Assembly: GCA_963931925.1 (NCBI GenBank)
Contig: OZ007570.1
Coordinates: 68,849,714-68,913,713, forward strand
Source: Onchidella celtica
Lineage: Eukaryota > Mollusca > Gastropoda > Systellommatophora > Onchidiidae
DNA: 64,000 nucleotides
Reading direction: 5' to 3'
Shown: positions 1-12,470 of the stretch, piece after piece
Position numbering within the stretch: position 1 is the first letter of the stretch
Layout of the letters: each line of letters starts with the position of its first letter
The notes under the pieces: model-generated
Seen by the model: the letters and a program-made list of their open reading frames with translations, nothing else
Told to the model about the DNA's origin: nothing
Database searches by the model: none
Made by a program: the position numbers and the translations under genes

Positions 1-1160
1 AAATATATGGGCTCTCAAGGTACACTGAAGGCTAGGAAAGCCCACTACATTCAAAGCCTACAGAAGCACGAATTCGGCTTGCAGGTATTAAGAAGCGTGT
101 ACATATAATTCTATCCAGCTAATGACTCTAACACTCATATCAATTATCACTGAGCTCGTGCCGTAATGAGTCACAAGCTAACAATACACTCGTTCGTCGA
201 GTCCAAGCTGTGGGTTTCTCAGACTTCCTACGAGGCTGTGGGTTTCCTCCCTATCTCTGAACTTCTATCAATTTCTAGTGAAAAGATGAGTTACCGTTAG
301 TCACGCCTAGCTAGTAGGCGCGAACATCAGAAGAGCGCAGCGTGGACTCTTAAGGTCAGTCCAACCAAAACCTTTCTTTCTATGAGCTTTCTCTCTCTCT
401 AGGCTCCTTCAGTCCGATGACAATGGACTAGTCTTCGTGCCACTCAGTTCAGGTACTGGCCAACCGGAGATACGTCACGACACGATGCTTCTGCTCGTCT
501 GTATTCCCTGAATTTTAGCGTTACACGATCTTTTATATGGCCAAATACCCAGCAGGGTTAATCCGCGGGCAAAATTAGTTCAGCAATCGCATTGGCCGAA
601 AAATCCCACCATTTTGAATGTAGGAATACGTTTGCACTATTCTACCAGCCAGTTAACGTGCAAAACTTGTCTAGTCATACTTAACAATGTCAAACATCCC
701 CACCGTATCTCACCCTCACTGCCTTACTTCTAATCACGAACACCCAAAACCCAAAAGCGTTAATCTAACAGTTTAACTTTGCAATTTCTTACTCACCAAC
801 AATAATTCGCGAGGACCGCTCAAGGCCACCAGCCAATTTGTCATGGCCCTGGTAAAAAAAACAACTCACGGCTCTGCGTGAGATTTAATAACACTTGACT
901 CATGACACCCATGACATCACCACTTTCTGAAAATGTTCGGTGCGCACCACTGCACACTGTGTACTGTCCTATCGCTGAGTTTTGGGGATGACCCTATGGC
1001 TTTTGTTCTTACTCCTTCCGGTCTGAAGTGGTGTCCTTTGTTGTTGCATCTCTTCTTATAAGCTATCTATGCAGCATTAATGCCTTTCTTAATTCACGGG
1101 CGTCTTAAGTTTTATATATATATATATAAAAAAACTACACAAAACCTATTCATGGAACGG
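1..1160. other. intergenic, no gene recognised
   Basis: No coding stretch or repeat family was recognised here. A TATA-like motif lies on the minus strand near 531-540 and a 12-base motif (GCTGTGGGTTTC) occurs twice near 207-245. A buried LTR on the minus strand is possible but neither end could be placed. Confidence 0.4.
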
Positions 1161-1257
1161 GTACTCAGCTATTGCTCTATATAATACATCACCCGCCTAC
1201 TTCTATAAATCGACACACGATAGACCCTTGGGCCTGTGTGGGCGTTGGACAAGACCC

Positions 1258-1545
1258 TACTTTATTCTTTCTTTCTTTCGTTCTTTCTTTCTATCTCTTT
1301 CTGTCTGCTTCCTATCTTTTCTTCTTTCTTACTTTCTTTTTTTCCTTCCTTCATTCTTTCTGTTCCGTTCTTTCTATCTTTTCTTGCTTTCGTTCTTCCT
1401 TCCTTTTTTGTTTCTTTCTGTATTTCCTTCCTTACTTCCTACCGTCTTCTTCCTTTTTGTTTCCCCTTCTTTCATTCTGCGTTACAACCTTTGTGTCTAT
1501 CTCTCTTTCCTTCCAAAATTCTTTTGATTTCAGTTTTGCTTTTCT
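1258..1545. repeat. polypyrimidine tract, degenerate (CTTT)n
   Basis: About 290 bases are almost entirely C and T, built from CTTT and CCTT units with scattered interruptions. All three frames stay open because stop codons need purines, so the apparent Phe/Ser/Leu-rich ORFs are composition artefacts. Confidence 0.85.
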
Positions 1546-1604
1546 ATCATTTATGTCTTTACAAAATTAAAAGTTCCTTGATTAGAAATGAAATTATTAG
1601 GTAA

Positions 1605-3250
1605 AGGCTGAAGTCCTACTATGCATACCTTCCTACGCCATACCATCACGTTCAGATAAAATTAATTATGTTTAAAACAAAATCCCAAGAAAGCGGGAAA
1701 CCCCGAAAGCGAGAATACATTATACACAAAGAGTGGCAAATTGCAATTCCCTCTTATCTGCACATCTACGGTTGAAATCCTTCAGAGGCTGGAGCAGTGT
1801 ACCCTTTTTGTCCTACGCCCCACTTCAGTTATTTGACAAACATGTGCGCCTCACTATGATCAGACAAAACTAGTATACAATACATACAAACAGACTCCAA
1901 CAATATATTATTATACAATTATTCAGTATGGTATACATTCAAATGAAGCTTTAATTAAAACTATCTCAAACAAACAAGTTTCTTTAGACAGTTACGTTAA
2001 AATACAATATAAAACTAAGATTTCTATGAAAAATCCCTACACATTATTCTGAAGTCCTAAGCCCCACTAAAACATTGAAAGGCCCCACCGATCGGACGTG
2101 TGCTCGATCTTGAGAAACACAGGGCTAGAGTTATAAACATATTTATTCTTCCTTTCTCCCATTTCCCTGGCAGTGCATCTCATAATTTCCACTCCCCCCC
2201 CCCCTTCTCCAGGAGCTGCCGTGTTTCTGTCACGGGGTGTGGTGACATTTATCGATCTACCAGCAGAATGCCCGTTATGCCAAAGGCTTTAGCTTGCCTG
2301 GGCACTTTTCAGATTTAACAAAAGCATACACATTAATTACAAAAACTTTGTGGGGGCGGAAGGCCAGAGGGGGGGGGGGTGTTGAAATTCCCTGAGTTTA
2401 ACGTTAACGCTGCAAGTTAAAGGGACCACCATAATTAATAACTATCGAAACTCGGGTATAATACATGAATTTTTTGTCTTTTCCTTTCCTTTAGTTTGTG
2501 AACTGTCACTTAAATGTAAATCAGGGACATGGGGGGGGGGGGGGGAGGGGTGGATGGAGAGAGAAGAGTAAACAGGTCTTGCGTGTTTCTGTTATGACCT
2601 CTGGAGTGTAGGTATGCACGTTCACAATGAGAAGAGGTTAGAATTACAAGGCGTCTTAGTGCCAATTGCACCTACATCACTTCCAATTCTAAACCCGACC
2701 TAAAGATTTCTTCCAACTTTTATTTACCCGAAAAGAACATTCAGTTAATTTTAAATAATGCTGCCTTTATATTCTTCTCAAACTTTTTGAAAGAGAAATC
2801 TATTGAAGTAAAACAGTCTGTTTTAAACTTATGGCTCTTTGCGTGAAATATCAATTGATAAATTTGATTTTCAAACCTAGAGCAAGTGCCCCCCCCCTCC
2901 CCCCCCCCCCCCCCCAAAAAAAAAAACGGCGATAGGCGCAAAGTGGTCATTATCGTGCTGATGCAGTGTGAATACCCAAATGTGTGTTTCTCTGAACAAA
3001 ATAATTCGATAGCTATTTTTTTTTTAAAGTGTCTTTTTTGTATGTGGGATTTGGGGGAGGGGGGGGGGGGGGTAATCATGACAAGCATTAACACGATCAA
3101 GTTATATATCATTATGACTAAGTGAAATGTTTAGTCATTTTTGAAAATAACCTCTCACTTTATTTTCCCCGAAAACGGAAGGCTCCAATGTAATTTCTAA
3201 ATCCTTTGTCAGTGGACGAAGCAAGTGAACTTTGAATCGGTTTAAATTCA
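1605..3250. other. intergenic with C and G homopolymer runs
   Basis: No gene was recognised. The stretch contains long C or G runs near 2197-2210, 2369-2378, 2531-2545, 2888-2916 and 3057-3072, part of a window-wide pattern. The short ORFs that cross these runs (poly-Pro or poly-Gly) have no protein-like composition. Confidence 0.5.
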
Positions 3251-3281
3251 AGTAACCTTTGACCTTTTTTTTTTTTTTTTT

Positions 3282-4230
3282 CCCGCTCCTTTTGGATGGC
3301 GCCGCGAGGTTGATTAGTACTTTGCTGTTATCTGACAATCTATGGTAACTTAGTATTGTTATAATAAATGAACTTACCTTTCCTTATCAGGGTTATCCTT
3401 GGTTACCGGTATGGTAAATGGGTTGGTTTTTCATAACCTTGAAACTGGGTAGACAGAAACTGGTAGAAGGAGGGTGAGGAGGGAACGATAAATGTTAAAT
3501 CCACGCATACACGAACTGATTAATATTAGTATCCTATGCTATGTCCCCGGCCCATACAGGTCACGGGGCGGAGCAACCCACAAGCCCGCACCAGAGTGGT
3601 GCCATCACTGTCAAATATTTTCTCGTCACCATCTTTTATCACTAGCCAAAACACCGAATACTGCAAGAGGGCCTTTACTACGGTGACTCTGTTACTGTTA
3701 TACCTTACACCTATTCGGAGTGGTTAACTGAGTTAGTTGCTTGTATGTAGTAGGAGATGTGCTGGCCTTTAGCTTTCTTGTACTGATTTATGTTTTTATT
3801 GTCCCTCCCGAGTTATAGATGGTTCTCTGTCAGGGATCCCCCCCGACGGTCAGACCTCACACAACGGGGCTGCTCAGGGAAAACCCCCCCAACTAGGTCT
3901 CCCGGGACACTCCCTGGAGCAAACGCTCTCCCCTCTCCAGGCCAGGCAACGACCACAAAGGTAGTGTCCTGCCCCGAAGGTGGGAAAGGGAACAGCTGAC
4001 CATACGGGAGGGGGCCCATCCTAAGACCCCATCTTTTTGTGTGTTGCGTTTTTCCTGCGTGTTATCCCGGCTGTGTCCTACCTGTTGTTGCAAAGTTAGT
4101 TGTCATTGTTATCTGCCATGTCGCGTTATCTAACCTCTTGCAGTGTGGATATAATTCGCGATGCGCCAGGATCTGAATAGGGCCTTATCTGCAGTGATTA
4201 GTATCTGTGGAATACAAGTTCTTCCTTTCA
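3282..4230 (-). other. LINE 3' UTR
   Basis: The stretch between the ORF2 stop and the poly(A) tail has no coding content. It is GC-richer around 3540-4020 than the flanks and contains several short C runs. Its limits follow from the LINE boundaries. Confidence 0.75.
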
Positions 4231-7200
4231 TTATTCCCATATATTTCTCAGAGCCAATTCGCTATAAAATAATACCAAAATGTTACCATGCTTTCCGTAT
4301 TTGTATTTTGATATTGTCAGTTTTGCCACCAGGATAACGTGGTTTAGAATTAAAAGATCAGCAGACTTCAGGCTGTCATGATAGGGGATGCCAAGAAGGC
4401 AAGTGGAGCTGGTTAGCTGGATCCGTTTACCTGTATTGCTGTTAATCAGGTTCTCTACCTCTGCCCAGACTTGCTTAACCATCTCACACTCATAGAAAAA
4501 ATGTTCTATGAAATCGACCGCCTGACAACTTTTACATTGATTTGTTTCGGATATTTTCATTTTTTGAAGAAGGATATTTGTTGGATATATATTGTGTAAA
4601 ATTTTCCACTGAAGAGCTCTCAGTCTTGATTCTTTGGTCACCTTAAATGGTAGGTGCCAGTATTCAGTTGTTATTTCAATTTGGAATTTGCGCTGCCAAA
4701 ACTGATTGGCTATTGATGGTTCACTCTCTTGCAATAGAGATCTAAATGTTCTTTGGCCTAAGTTTCCGATTTCCATGTCTCTAAAAACCAGCTTGTTTAT
4801 GCCACAATTGGCAATTAGAGTGAGAGGGCTTAAAGCATTGAACAAAATATTGTATTCAAGTAGTGAACTCGGAAAATTCCCATACCTGTTTAAAAAATCA
4901 TGGTAACTTAATAATCTCCCAGTTTCTCCTTCCAGCATGTCTTTAATGAGTACTATGCCCTTATCTATGCAGCCTGGCAGCAGCAAGGTTCTTGCCTTGA
5001 ATTTTACCTTATCACTGTTGAACAGAGGATCATCTTTTTTTGGAAGAACCGTTTCTTTAGACTCCCCTTTCCGCGTTAACCATGTTAGCAGAACCTTCTT
5101 CCAGAAGCAGCTATTGATACTATCCTGGCCTTGAAAGGATTTATGGTCAAGATTACTCCTAAAGGCCAGGAGCCCCCCTACATGTCTTGACGCGAACATG
5201 GGCAGTAATTTCCATTCCTCTTCCTTATCAGTACTGAGTTTTTCCACCCATTGCAATAAGTATGCCTCTTGCATCATGCAGATATCTATCATTTTAAGTC
5301 CACCCTTGTGGTACTGGTCGCACATAATCTTCCTCTTTACCTTTTCGAAGGCTCTAGTATTTGAGAAGCGACGCTTCCAGATAAACCTAAAGAATATTCG
5401 GTTGATTTTCTCAAGAATTTTTAAAGGCAGTGATATACTTTGTATTATATGCTGTATCTGGGATACTCCAAAGGTTTTAATAACTTGAATTTTGCCTATA
5501 ATTGATAGATCACGTCTAGACCATGCCCCAACCATGTTCTCTATGTACTCTATTTTGCCTGTCCAGTTTTCCTCCAGGTCTTGGGCAGGCTTTTGAGAAC
5601 TGAAAAAAATACCTAGAATCTTTAATTTTTCCACAAACGATATATCAAACTGAAGAGGTCCAAATACATTCTTTTTGCCCAAACACATTGCGTATGATTT
5701 GTTCTTGTTTAGTTCCAATCCTGAAAATAAAGAGAAAGATTTGATTTTAGAAAGAACTTCTCGAAAATCTATTAAATTCCGCAGGAACAGCGTTGTGTCA
5801 TCAGCGTACTGCCTGATGATTGTTCTCGTCTGGGACTTAGGATACTTAATACCTTGTATGCTTTCGTCCTGCCTTATATTGAGTGCTAGGAGCTCAGCAG
5901 TCAGGATAAAGATCAGAGGTGAGAGAGGGCATCCTTGCTTCACGCCCCGTTCCAGTTTAAATTCCCTAGAAATATGTCCTCCATTCTTGACGCTTATAAT
6001 GGAACCTGTGGATATAATGTTCATCCATTTTTTGAAATTTCCGCCAAAACCGAATATATTAAAGGCATTAACCATGCACTGCCTGGATAGAGAATCGAAG
6101 CCTTTACGGTAGTCTACAGATAGCAGAATGCTGTTACTGTTTTTCTCCTTTTCGTGTTCTATGAGGTCATCCAGCTCTCTCAGAAGGGAGGATATGTGTC
6201 TGCCTCGGATAAAACCCGTATGGTTGTGATGTATCAAGAGGGGCATGACTTGCTTCAGCCTTAATGACAATGCCTTGGCTATCAACTTGTAATCTGTATT
6301 TGTTATGGTGATGGGTCTCCAGTTTTCTAGAAGGTCGCGTTTCAGTCCCTTTCCTTTGAACAGGAGAGAGATGATGCCTTTATACTGTGAAAAGGACAGC
6401 GTATTAGTTTCAAAGCTGTAATTTATTGATTTGAATAGTAATTGACATATATCCTTCCAGAAGAACTTGTAGAACTCTACAGGCAGTCCATCTGATCCTG
6501 GACAGGAGCCGTTTTTTGTATGTTTAAGTGCCATTGCAATTTCAGACAGTGTTAGTGGCGAGTCACACATCTCTCTATCTCCGTCACTTAATGTTGGAAC
6601 CTCTATGTTCTCAATGAACTTGTATTGCTGATTGGTGATATCTTCAGATTTCTTCGTTTCTTTATAAAGATTTTCGTAGTAAGATGTTATTATTTCTAAT
6701 ATTTCATCTTGGTCAGTGATAATTTGGCCTTCTGGAGAGCATATCTTGTGGATGGTGTTATTTATGCCTCTGGTCTTTTCTAACTGCAAAAAATACTTAC
6801 TTGATTTTTCACCGTCTTCTATCCACTTGATTCTGGATCTGACTTGGGCCCCTCTAGCAGCTGCCATTATGTACACCTCTAATTCCTTTTTAACGGTAGA
6901 GATTTCTCTATGAAGTCTAAGATTAGTGGGATCTGAGATTAATTCTCGTTCTAATTCATTTAGTTTTGATATAAGATTCTTCTTTTTACGTGTGGATTTA
7001 GCGGCTTTTTCTTTGCCATAGGCCATACTTACTTCACGAACCCTAACTTTCAGCATCTCCCAGAGCAGGTGAGGGTTCAATTCTGGGAAATTCTCTACGG
7101 TTTCTGCAATGGCACTTTTAATCAGAGAGACATAGACATTATCTCGTAATAAGGATACATTTAGTTTATAATAGCCCTTGCCATAAACAAACGAAGAAGA

Positions 7201-7953
7201 AGACAGTGTCGCCTTTACAGCTCGATGGTCACTGAAGCCAACACTTTGAATTTCACACCTTGTAAACAGCGATGTTAATCCTTCCCCAGCAAATACATAA
7301 TCTACCCTTCTGGCGGAAGGAGGGCTGCTTCTGCTCCAGGTGTGCTCCTTCTTCCCGGGATGGTGTAATCGCCAGATGTCACTCAGGTTTAAGTCATTGA
7401 TGCAACTTCTTAGATCTGCGATATTCTGGGCGCTATGCGCGAGGCCTGAAATGATGTCTAATTTATTGCTCCAAACTGTATTGAGGTCCCCCATGATTAT
7501 GACATTATCCATTGCACCCCCAATCTGTTCCTTTATAGTATTGTTCAAATCTCTCAGAAAAGGTCCCTTTTCATCATTTATACAGGGCGCATATACGTTA
7601 ACGACATAGTACATCGAACTGTCTAAGATTATTTTGGAGATAAGAGCTCTGTCGGTAGAGTGTACAAATTCAATATTCGTTAAATCCAGGGATTTGGAGA
7701 ATAGCGTAAGCAGGCCTTTACTGTGGGTGGTCCCGCTGCTATAATGTACTTATCCACCCCATTCCTTTTTTATCATTTCTATATCATCTACAGATAGATA
7801 AGTCTCCTGTATTGCTATGACAGAGTTTCTGTCTTGTTTAAAAAACCTAAATAAACTGTTACGCTTCTTTTTATTTCTTAGTCCGCGAACGTTAAGGGTC
7901 ATAAAATGTAAGTCAATGCTCAAACTCGTACCGCTATTCCGTGCCGAAGCCAT
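4231..7953 (-). pseudogene. LINE ORF2: APE endonuclease-reverse transcriptase, one in-frame stop
   Basis: The frame is open for 1240 codons apart from one TAA at 7752-7750 (codon 68); both sides are in the same frame, so this is a nonsense change and not a frameshift. The APE-type endonuclease keeps LNVRGL, IQETYL, NVYAP, MGDLN, RRVDYVF and SDHRAV (to about residue 240). The RT keeps PGSDGLPVEFYK, the DYRKGFD block, VKQGCPLSP and the catalytic YADD at residues 716-719 (plus-strand 5797-5808). A C-terminal zinc motif CKSCQAVDFIEHFFYEC lies near residue 1140, as in L1/Tx1 ORF2. No RNase H is present. In this family the protein nicks target DNA and copies the element RNA. The stop removes all but the first endonuclease motifs unless it is suppressed, or is a base error. 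Confidence 0.92.
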
Positions 7954-8025
7954 TATTCTATATCATAAATCCTTTTTCCAGGTCGGGGTCATAGTCCGTG
8001 TCTGTAGGATGATGGGAGAGAAGGC

Positions 8026-9069
8026 TTAAGTAGCTTGATCCACCTGTATGTTATCTTCGACAATGTCCAGCGTACTGTCCTCGTGTGACTTTGTGGTTCT
8101 GCTATGGTCAGTGGTATCGACTGGGTTGTCTTTTTTGGCCCGTCGGCTAGGGTTGGTGTCGCAGCCTGGAGAAGAGGCAGGGAGGGGGCGTTTCTGACTG
8201 GCTGATCGTGCTCGATCCAAGAAGGCGGCCATTTTCATTCTCTCTGCGCTGCTTGCTCTTACTCTTGACCTCCCTCTCGCTGAGATACTCTTCTTAGATG
8301 ATTTAATAGGGTCGTCTGCTTTTTCCTGGCCGTCATCTTGCAGTAGGACCGTGACTTGGGACAATTGTACCACCGAAGCTTCACACTCCGAGTCTCCTTT
8401 TCTGTGGCCGGGCCGCTTGCAGACCAGACATACTTCTTCGTTCTGGCAGGCGGCGGCTACGTGTCCTACCTTCAGGCATTTTTTGCATTGTACTTGTGAA
8501 AGGTCATTCGGCCTTTCTTTGTAGTACAGAGATGCTACAAAAGGACCCAACTGGAGCGTTTTGGGAATAGGGCTTTTTGGGAGATCAATAGTGATTATTC
8601 TTCTGCCACTTAGCCACTCTGTCATCTTACCCTGTGGGTCCCTAATTTTTTCCACTATCACATTCGATCTTAGGCGCACCCCCAGCTTAATTAGATGTTT
8701 TTCCAAGCTGTCATTACTAAATGACAGGGGTACCCCACTTATAATGAGTCGGGTCGAAGGAATTTCTTCCCCATTGGATCCTAGTTGGACAAACGGATTT
8801 TGGCTTCGAGGATTCAAACACTTACCTCTTATATTTAGCCCCTTGGACAATAGAGTTGTCCTGCTCTCGGTTGACCTAGGGTATATCCTCCACAGTCCCC
8901 CTATCCGCTGTGCTCCAATGATAGACAGAGGCCCACTACTTTTCTCAGCAACGAAGCAAATCTCGTATGGTGTGTAGGCTGAGTTTTTCTCCTCGGGCAG
9001 GTCTCTCGCCAACACGAAGACTGGGGGACAACTCATTTTAATGCTCAACCGGAGCGTCCAAATGATCAA
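8026..9069 (-). CDS. LINE ORF1 protein, CCHC zinc-knuckle RNA-binding
   Basis: 347 codons, uninterrupted, starting at the first ATG after the 5' UTR. ORF1 proteins of this LINE type bind the element RNA and form the ribonucleoprotein used for retrotransposition. The middle of the protein (about residues 110-180) looks like an RRM-type fold, with RLIISGVPLSFSND and a later RRIITIDL strand. Near residues 196-230 are two zinc knuckles: a canonical C-x2-C-x4-H-x4-C (CKKCLKVGHVAAAC) and a looser second one (CLVCKRPGHRKGDSEC) with six residues before the last Cys. The C-terminus is basic and Ser/Arg-rich, then acidic. ORF2 follows 72 bases downstream in the same frame, separated by stops. ORF1 shows no break, so it may still be translated if the element is transcribed. 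Confidence 0.88.
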   Translation of the reverse strand: MIIWTLRLSIKMSCPPVFVLARDLPEEKNSAYTPYEICFVAEKSSGPLSIIGAQRIGGLWRIYPRSTESRTTLLSKGLNIRGKCLNPRSQNPFVQLGSNGEEIPSTRLIISGVPLSFSNDSLEKHLIKLGVRLRSNVIVEKIRDPQGKMTEWLSGRRIITIDLPKSPIPKTLQLGPFVASLYYKERPNDLSQVQCKKCLKVGHVAAACQNEEVCLVCKRPGHRKGDSECEASVVQLSQVTVLLQDDGQEKADDPIKSSKKSISARGRSRVRASSAERMKMAAFLDRARSASQKRPLPASSPGCDTNPSRRAKKDNPVDTTDHSRTTKSHEDSTLDIVEDNIQVDQAT

Positions 9070-9505
9070 TTACTCAGGATATTAAATGGAGAAGCGTAAG
9101 GAAACACACATACACACTTACACCAGAAAACTAACTCGGAGCAAACCAGCCGCTGAAACAAAAGGCGCAGAAAAACAACAAACAGACACAGGGATAGAGA
9201 TAGCGCACTGACACGAGCCCGCGATGATGACAAGCTCACTAGAAAACAACACAAGAAGGCAAAATAGGACCAAAAAAAAGTGAAGGAAAAAACAAAACAG
9301 AGCAAGAAAGTAGAAATTCCACCCTAAAAGCGGCAGAATGGTACCTTTACTCACCCAGGATAGTACCACTGGAATCCTTACCTAGGGATGTACCTGTCCA
9401 CCAAAAATGATCAGGGTAGGGTATAGAAAACTCGAGATATTACAATAAACGAAGAGCCTTCGCTAACACACAGCCTACCGCACGCAGGCCACACCGGAAA
9501 ACCTC
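9070..9505 (-). promoter_or_regulatory. LINE 5' UTR, presumed internal promoter region
   Basis: 436 bases lie between the target-site duplication and the ORF1 start. Full-length LINEs carry an internal pol II promoter here; no specific promoter element was recognised, so the role is inferred from position. Confidence 0.5.
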
Positions 9506-9520
9506 AGTAACCTTTGACCT

Positions 9521-11014
9521 CATTTTATTTGGATCCGGAATCTTGACCGTTGAACCCTAGATTACTATCAGGGCTGTTATCCTTCGAATGTCCAGACATT
9601 AACTGGCGCATCCAAAAGTTCTGAAACATGCAACGCTATTTTAAACTAGTAAAAAAACAACAACAAAAACTTCAATATCAATCATTAGAACTTCTGTGTT
9701 GGCCAGTTAGAAATTGTATTTAAAAAAACAAACGAACATTGAATACTAGGTTGTGTTACATGTTGCAAATATGGTACGGTGAGCGCTAGAGGTTGAAGGA
9801 CAGATGTAATCGTGTACCCTGGGACAACCAATGACATACATAATTGTATACAATGTTGTTACATGTCATTTTCTTTTTTGTTTTTTTTTTGTATGTACGT
9901 CCCCCAAGTTTTTTGCGCTATCGGTACGTATTTTAAAGCCTTTTGCAGTTCCAGAGCCAGAGAGCTCCTCCTGAAATACTCCTAACAACAGCCTTAATTA
10001 ATTATTCTTTCAGATTTTGTTTTTTGTTTTCCTCCTGATTGATGGTTGAAAGGCTATGGTTCAGGTTAGGGATCCGGTAAGAATTAGGATTGAGGATAAG
10101 GACGGGGTTTCGGATAGATACGTATGCGTACACACCCATAGCGCAAAGCGCGTGGACCACGTACGTACTTTAAACAACAGCCATATTCGTACACGCTACG
10201 ACAGGGCAAGCAGGTCACTGTGCATTGAGGACAGACACGTTTAATTCTGAACTACACTAGAAAACAATGCTTTGATTGTTTCTGTAGTGCTTTGTTTCTA
10301 TTGACGTCACACAACTTGCACTCATGAACGTTTGAAAAATCCCAAACCATCTTGTACGGGGGGGGGGGGGGGGGGAGGTTTGTTTTTACTTCGATCGTGC
10401 GCTTTTTTTTATAACAACATGCCAAAGTAATGTCATGTTCCTAGGTCATACTATACTGAAAATGAGGTGGGCCCCCTTTGTCAGAGGTTTGGTGTGGCTA
10501 GTAGATGACCTTAATGACCCTTCTTTGTTTCATTGAAATATGAGTTTTCAACTTACCAGCATTCTCTTAATTTTATACCGCTTAAGTTAATTACCTTGCT
10601 TTTCAAAGAGGGCATGGAGAGACCTTTTCGTTGACACGCAACACTTTATATCTGTGATAATCACGCAAAGCATTGCGGCGGATTGAATTTTCGTTATTAA
10701 CGCATATTTCGTTACGTTATTGAATTCACCTCCGTAAAATGAATGCCGCTTAACTTAATGATACTGTTTTGTAAACACAATAACATAACCTTCCAATTGG
10801 AATGCAACACTACATAAGTAAGATTACTAGGGGAGACACAGTGACAGACTGAAATTAACTGACAGCTGAAGCATTATGGTGTCGCCTCTTACACCAACAA
10901 AATAAAGACTACCTGGACAAAATATATATTCTGTCATATATTATAGTCCTATTGAAATTATGACATCACAAACTGTAGGATTACTCACGAGCCTGTGTTG
11001 AGGTGTCCCTCATA
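9521..11014. other. intergenic, no gene recognised
   Basis: AT-rich DNA without a supported gene. It contains a long G run at about 10358-10376. Confidence 0.45.
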
Positions 11015-11275
11015 TGGTCTCCATGATTGAAGATGTAGGTAAACATTATGATATACAGAAACTGGAAATTAAAAATGTCTCCTTTCAGCTAGTCTCAGTG
11101 GCTGAATATATAGGTAAACATGTCATAAAAGCTGAAAATAATTAAATTGTCCATCAACTGGTCTCCGTTACTGAATATAATATAGATGAACACTATGGCC
11201 AAGAACTGAAAAGGACTAGGTTCTTCAAGTGAGTCTTCATGATTTAAGATGAAGGTAAAAATTGTAACATAGGTC
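11015..11275. repeat. degenerate minisatellite, about 71-bp unit, four copies
   Basis: Units begin near 11015, 11090, 11159 and 11230. Each opens with a variant of TGGTCTCC, followed by a TGAAGATGTAGGTAAACAT-like block and an AT-rich remainder. Unit lengths are about 75, 69 and 71 bases. The copies have diverged strongly, so the array is old. Confidence 0.6.
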
Positions 11276-11339
11276 CGGGATTTCTTTTGGGCGCATGTAT
11301 TATTACTAAATTATGACGATTTTCTGGCATCTCAGTCTC

Positions 11340-12390
11340 TAGAACACTGAGCGTCACACTGACATAGCTGCCTGCACTTCAGGACAGCCCTAACACATTG
11401 AACATCTTTTGCCGTAATTTGTTTTGCAAGAACATTTGAGCAAATATTTTGACCCTTCTTCAATCAATGGTAAAGTGTCCAAAGAGGAAGAAATCCTGAA
11501 TCCGTCTCTGTCCAACCCATTTCTGATGGAGGTACCGGTAATAGATTATGTTCTTTCACCAGTGACTGTTTCCAGACATAGCCTGCCTGAAAGGCTGCGT
11601 GCTTCATATGGAGAAACAATGCATCAGATGTAGGGGGTGGCTTTTTCATAGGATTGTTTCTTTTGGTAAAAAGACTGCATCTGCATTAATCCACGTTGTC
11701 TGCAACATTGGTCTTGTCATACCAAACTGCCACAAATGTCTGAATGATTTCAACATTCTTGTCCAAAACACTAGCAGTCGGCATGTTTCCGACAGCTTGA
11801 AGGGCTGGTGTCGCTTCTCCAAAAGTGTTCTATGCTGACCACGCTGATTTCTTCCCCTGACCAAAGAAAGCGGTGACTGTGTCACAACACCTCAGTGCAT
11901 GGAAGAACGGCAGTGCTAGACATTTTGGATGTCCAAGAGCATGTGCCATTTTCTGAAGAATGTGCAGGTATCTTATTGATTTCCTATAGCCAAAGTCAAT
12001 CCAAATTAATGTGTTATATTCCTAACTCTAGGTAGAGGAAACAGCAAGTACTATGACATCAGTGTCGACAGTTTTGATAATGGCCTCTAGGTGTCCATGT
12101 GATTTTGCACGGAGCAAATGAAGGAAGATTCTACCGTCAGCATCTTCGTGATTGCAGGGCATTAAAGATGCAAGATCATAATCCATACTGCACGCAACGT
12201 TGGCGCCTACGGTACATAACAATATCCTGTCATCAGGAACTTTGCTGCCTGCGACCTGCCGAGTTGCTAAAAAACGGAACAGTTCGTCCTTGTTGTCGTT
12301 GTCCTGAAGAAAGTTTTTCCAGTCGCCAGAAGGCAATGGCGTTTTATCACGAATCTGAGAGCGAGCACCATGACCACTCCTCACCCTTGC
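11340..12390 (-). pseudogene. remnant of an uncharacterised invertebrate repeat-associated protein with Cys-rich tail
   Basis: I recognise the order of blocks of a large uncharacterised family found in many copies in molluscs and cnidarians, but no function is known to me. Reading the minus strand: a block with GDWKNFLQDNDNKDELFRFL; the hallmark CNHEDADGRIFLHL; then KTVDTDVIVLAV (about 12384-12028); then in other frames ALRCCDTV and GQGKKSAW; KNVEIIQTFVAVWYDKT; CSLFTKRN; PPPTSDALFLHMKHAAFQAG; and GWTETDSGFLPLWT (to 11464). The Cys-rich end reads CVRAVLKCRQLCQCDAQC near 11340-11390. Stops and at least two frame changes break it. The N-terminal part is missing. It ends close to a TIR element that starts at 12569. 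Confidence 0.72.
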
Positions 12391-12415
12391 TTGCCTCAGA
12401 TTTTAGACTTTTTGC

Positions 12416-12470
12416 TTTTCTGTAAAACTCTCAAATATAATAGAAAGTATAATGTACATTATAGAGGGAA
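12416..12470 (+). repeat. dispersed 55-bp repeat, copy 1
   Basis: A block running from TTTTCTGTAAAACTCTCAAA to ACATTATAGAGG recurs almost unchanged at 28475-28528 on the same strand. Both copies are followed by an A/C-rich tail of AAC or AAAAC units, which suggests the 3' end of a retroposed element. Confidence 0.65.

Larger units (their letters stand above)
3266..9505 (-). mobile_element. full-length L1/Tx1-like LINE with 15-bp target-site duplication
   Basis: The element is bounded by two identical 15-bp copies of AGTAACCTTTGACCT, at 3251-3265 and 9506-9520. The plus strand shows a T run at about 3265-3281 straight after the left copy, which is the poly(A) tail of a minus-strand insertion. 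The 5' UTR (9505-9070) is followed by ORF1 (9069-8026), a 72-base gap, ORF2 (7953-4231) and a 3' UTR of about 950 bases. This is the expected product of target-primed reverse transcription. Identical duplications and an ORF2 with a single stop point to a fairly recent insertion. Assignment to L1/Tx1 rests on the APE endonuclease, RT and C-terminal zinc motif without RNase H, and on a CCHC ORF1. Confidence 0.93.

Noticed and set aside
1172..1604. Overlapping Phe/Ser/Leu-rich ORFs of up to 132 codons
   Set aside because: They come from a polypyrimidine tract that cannot form stop codons; all three frames are open.
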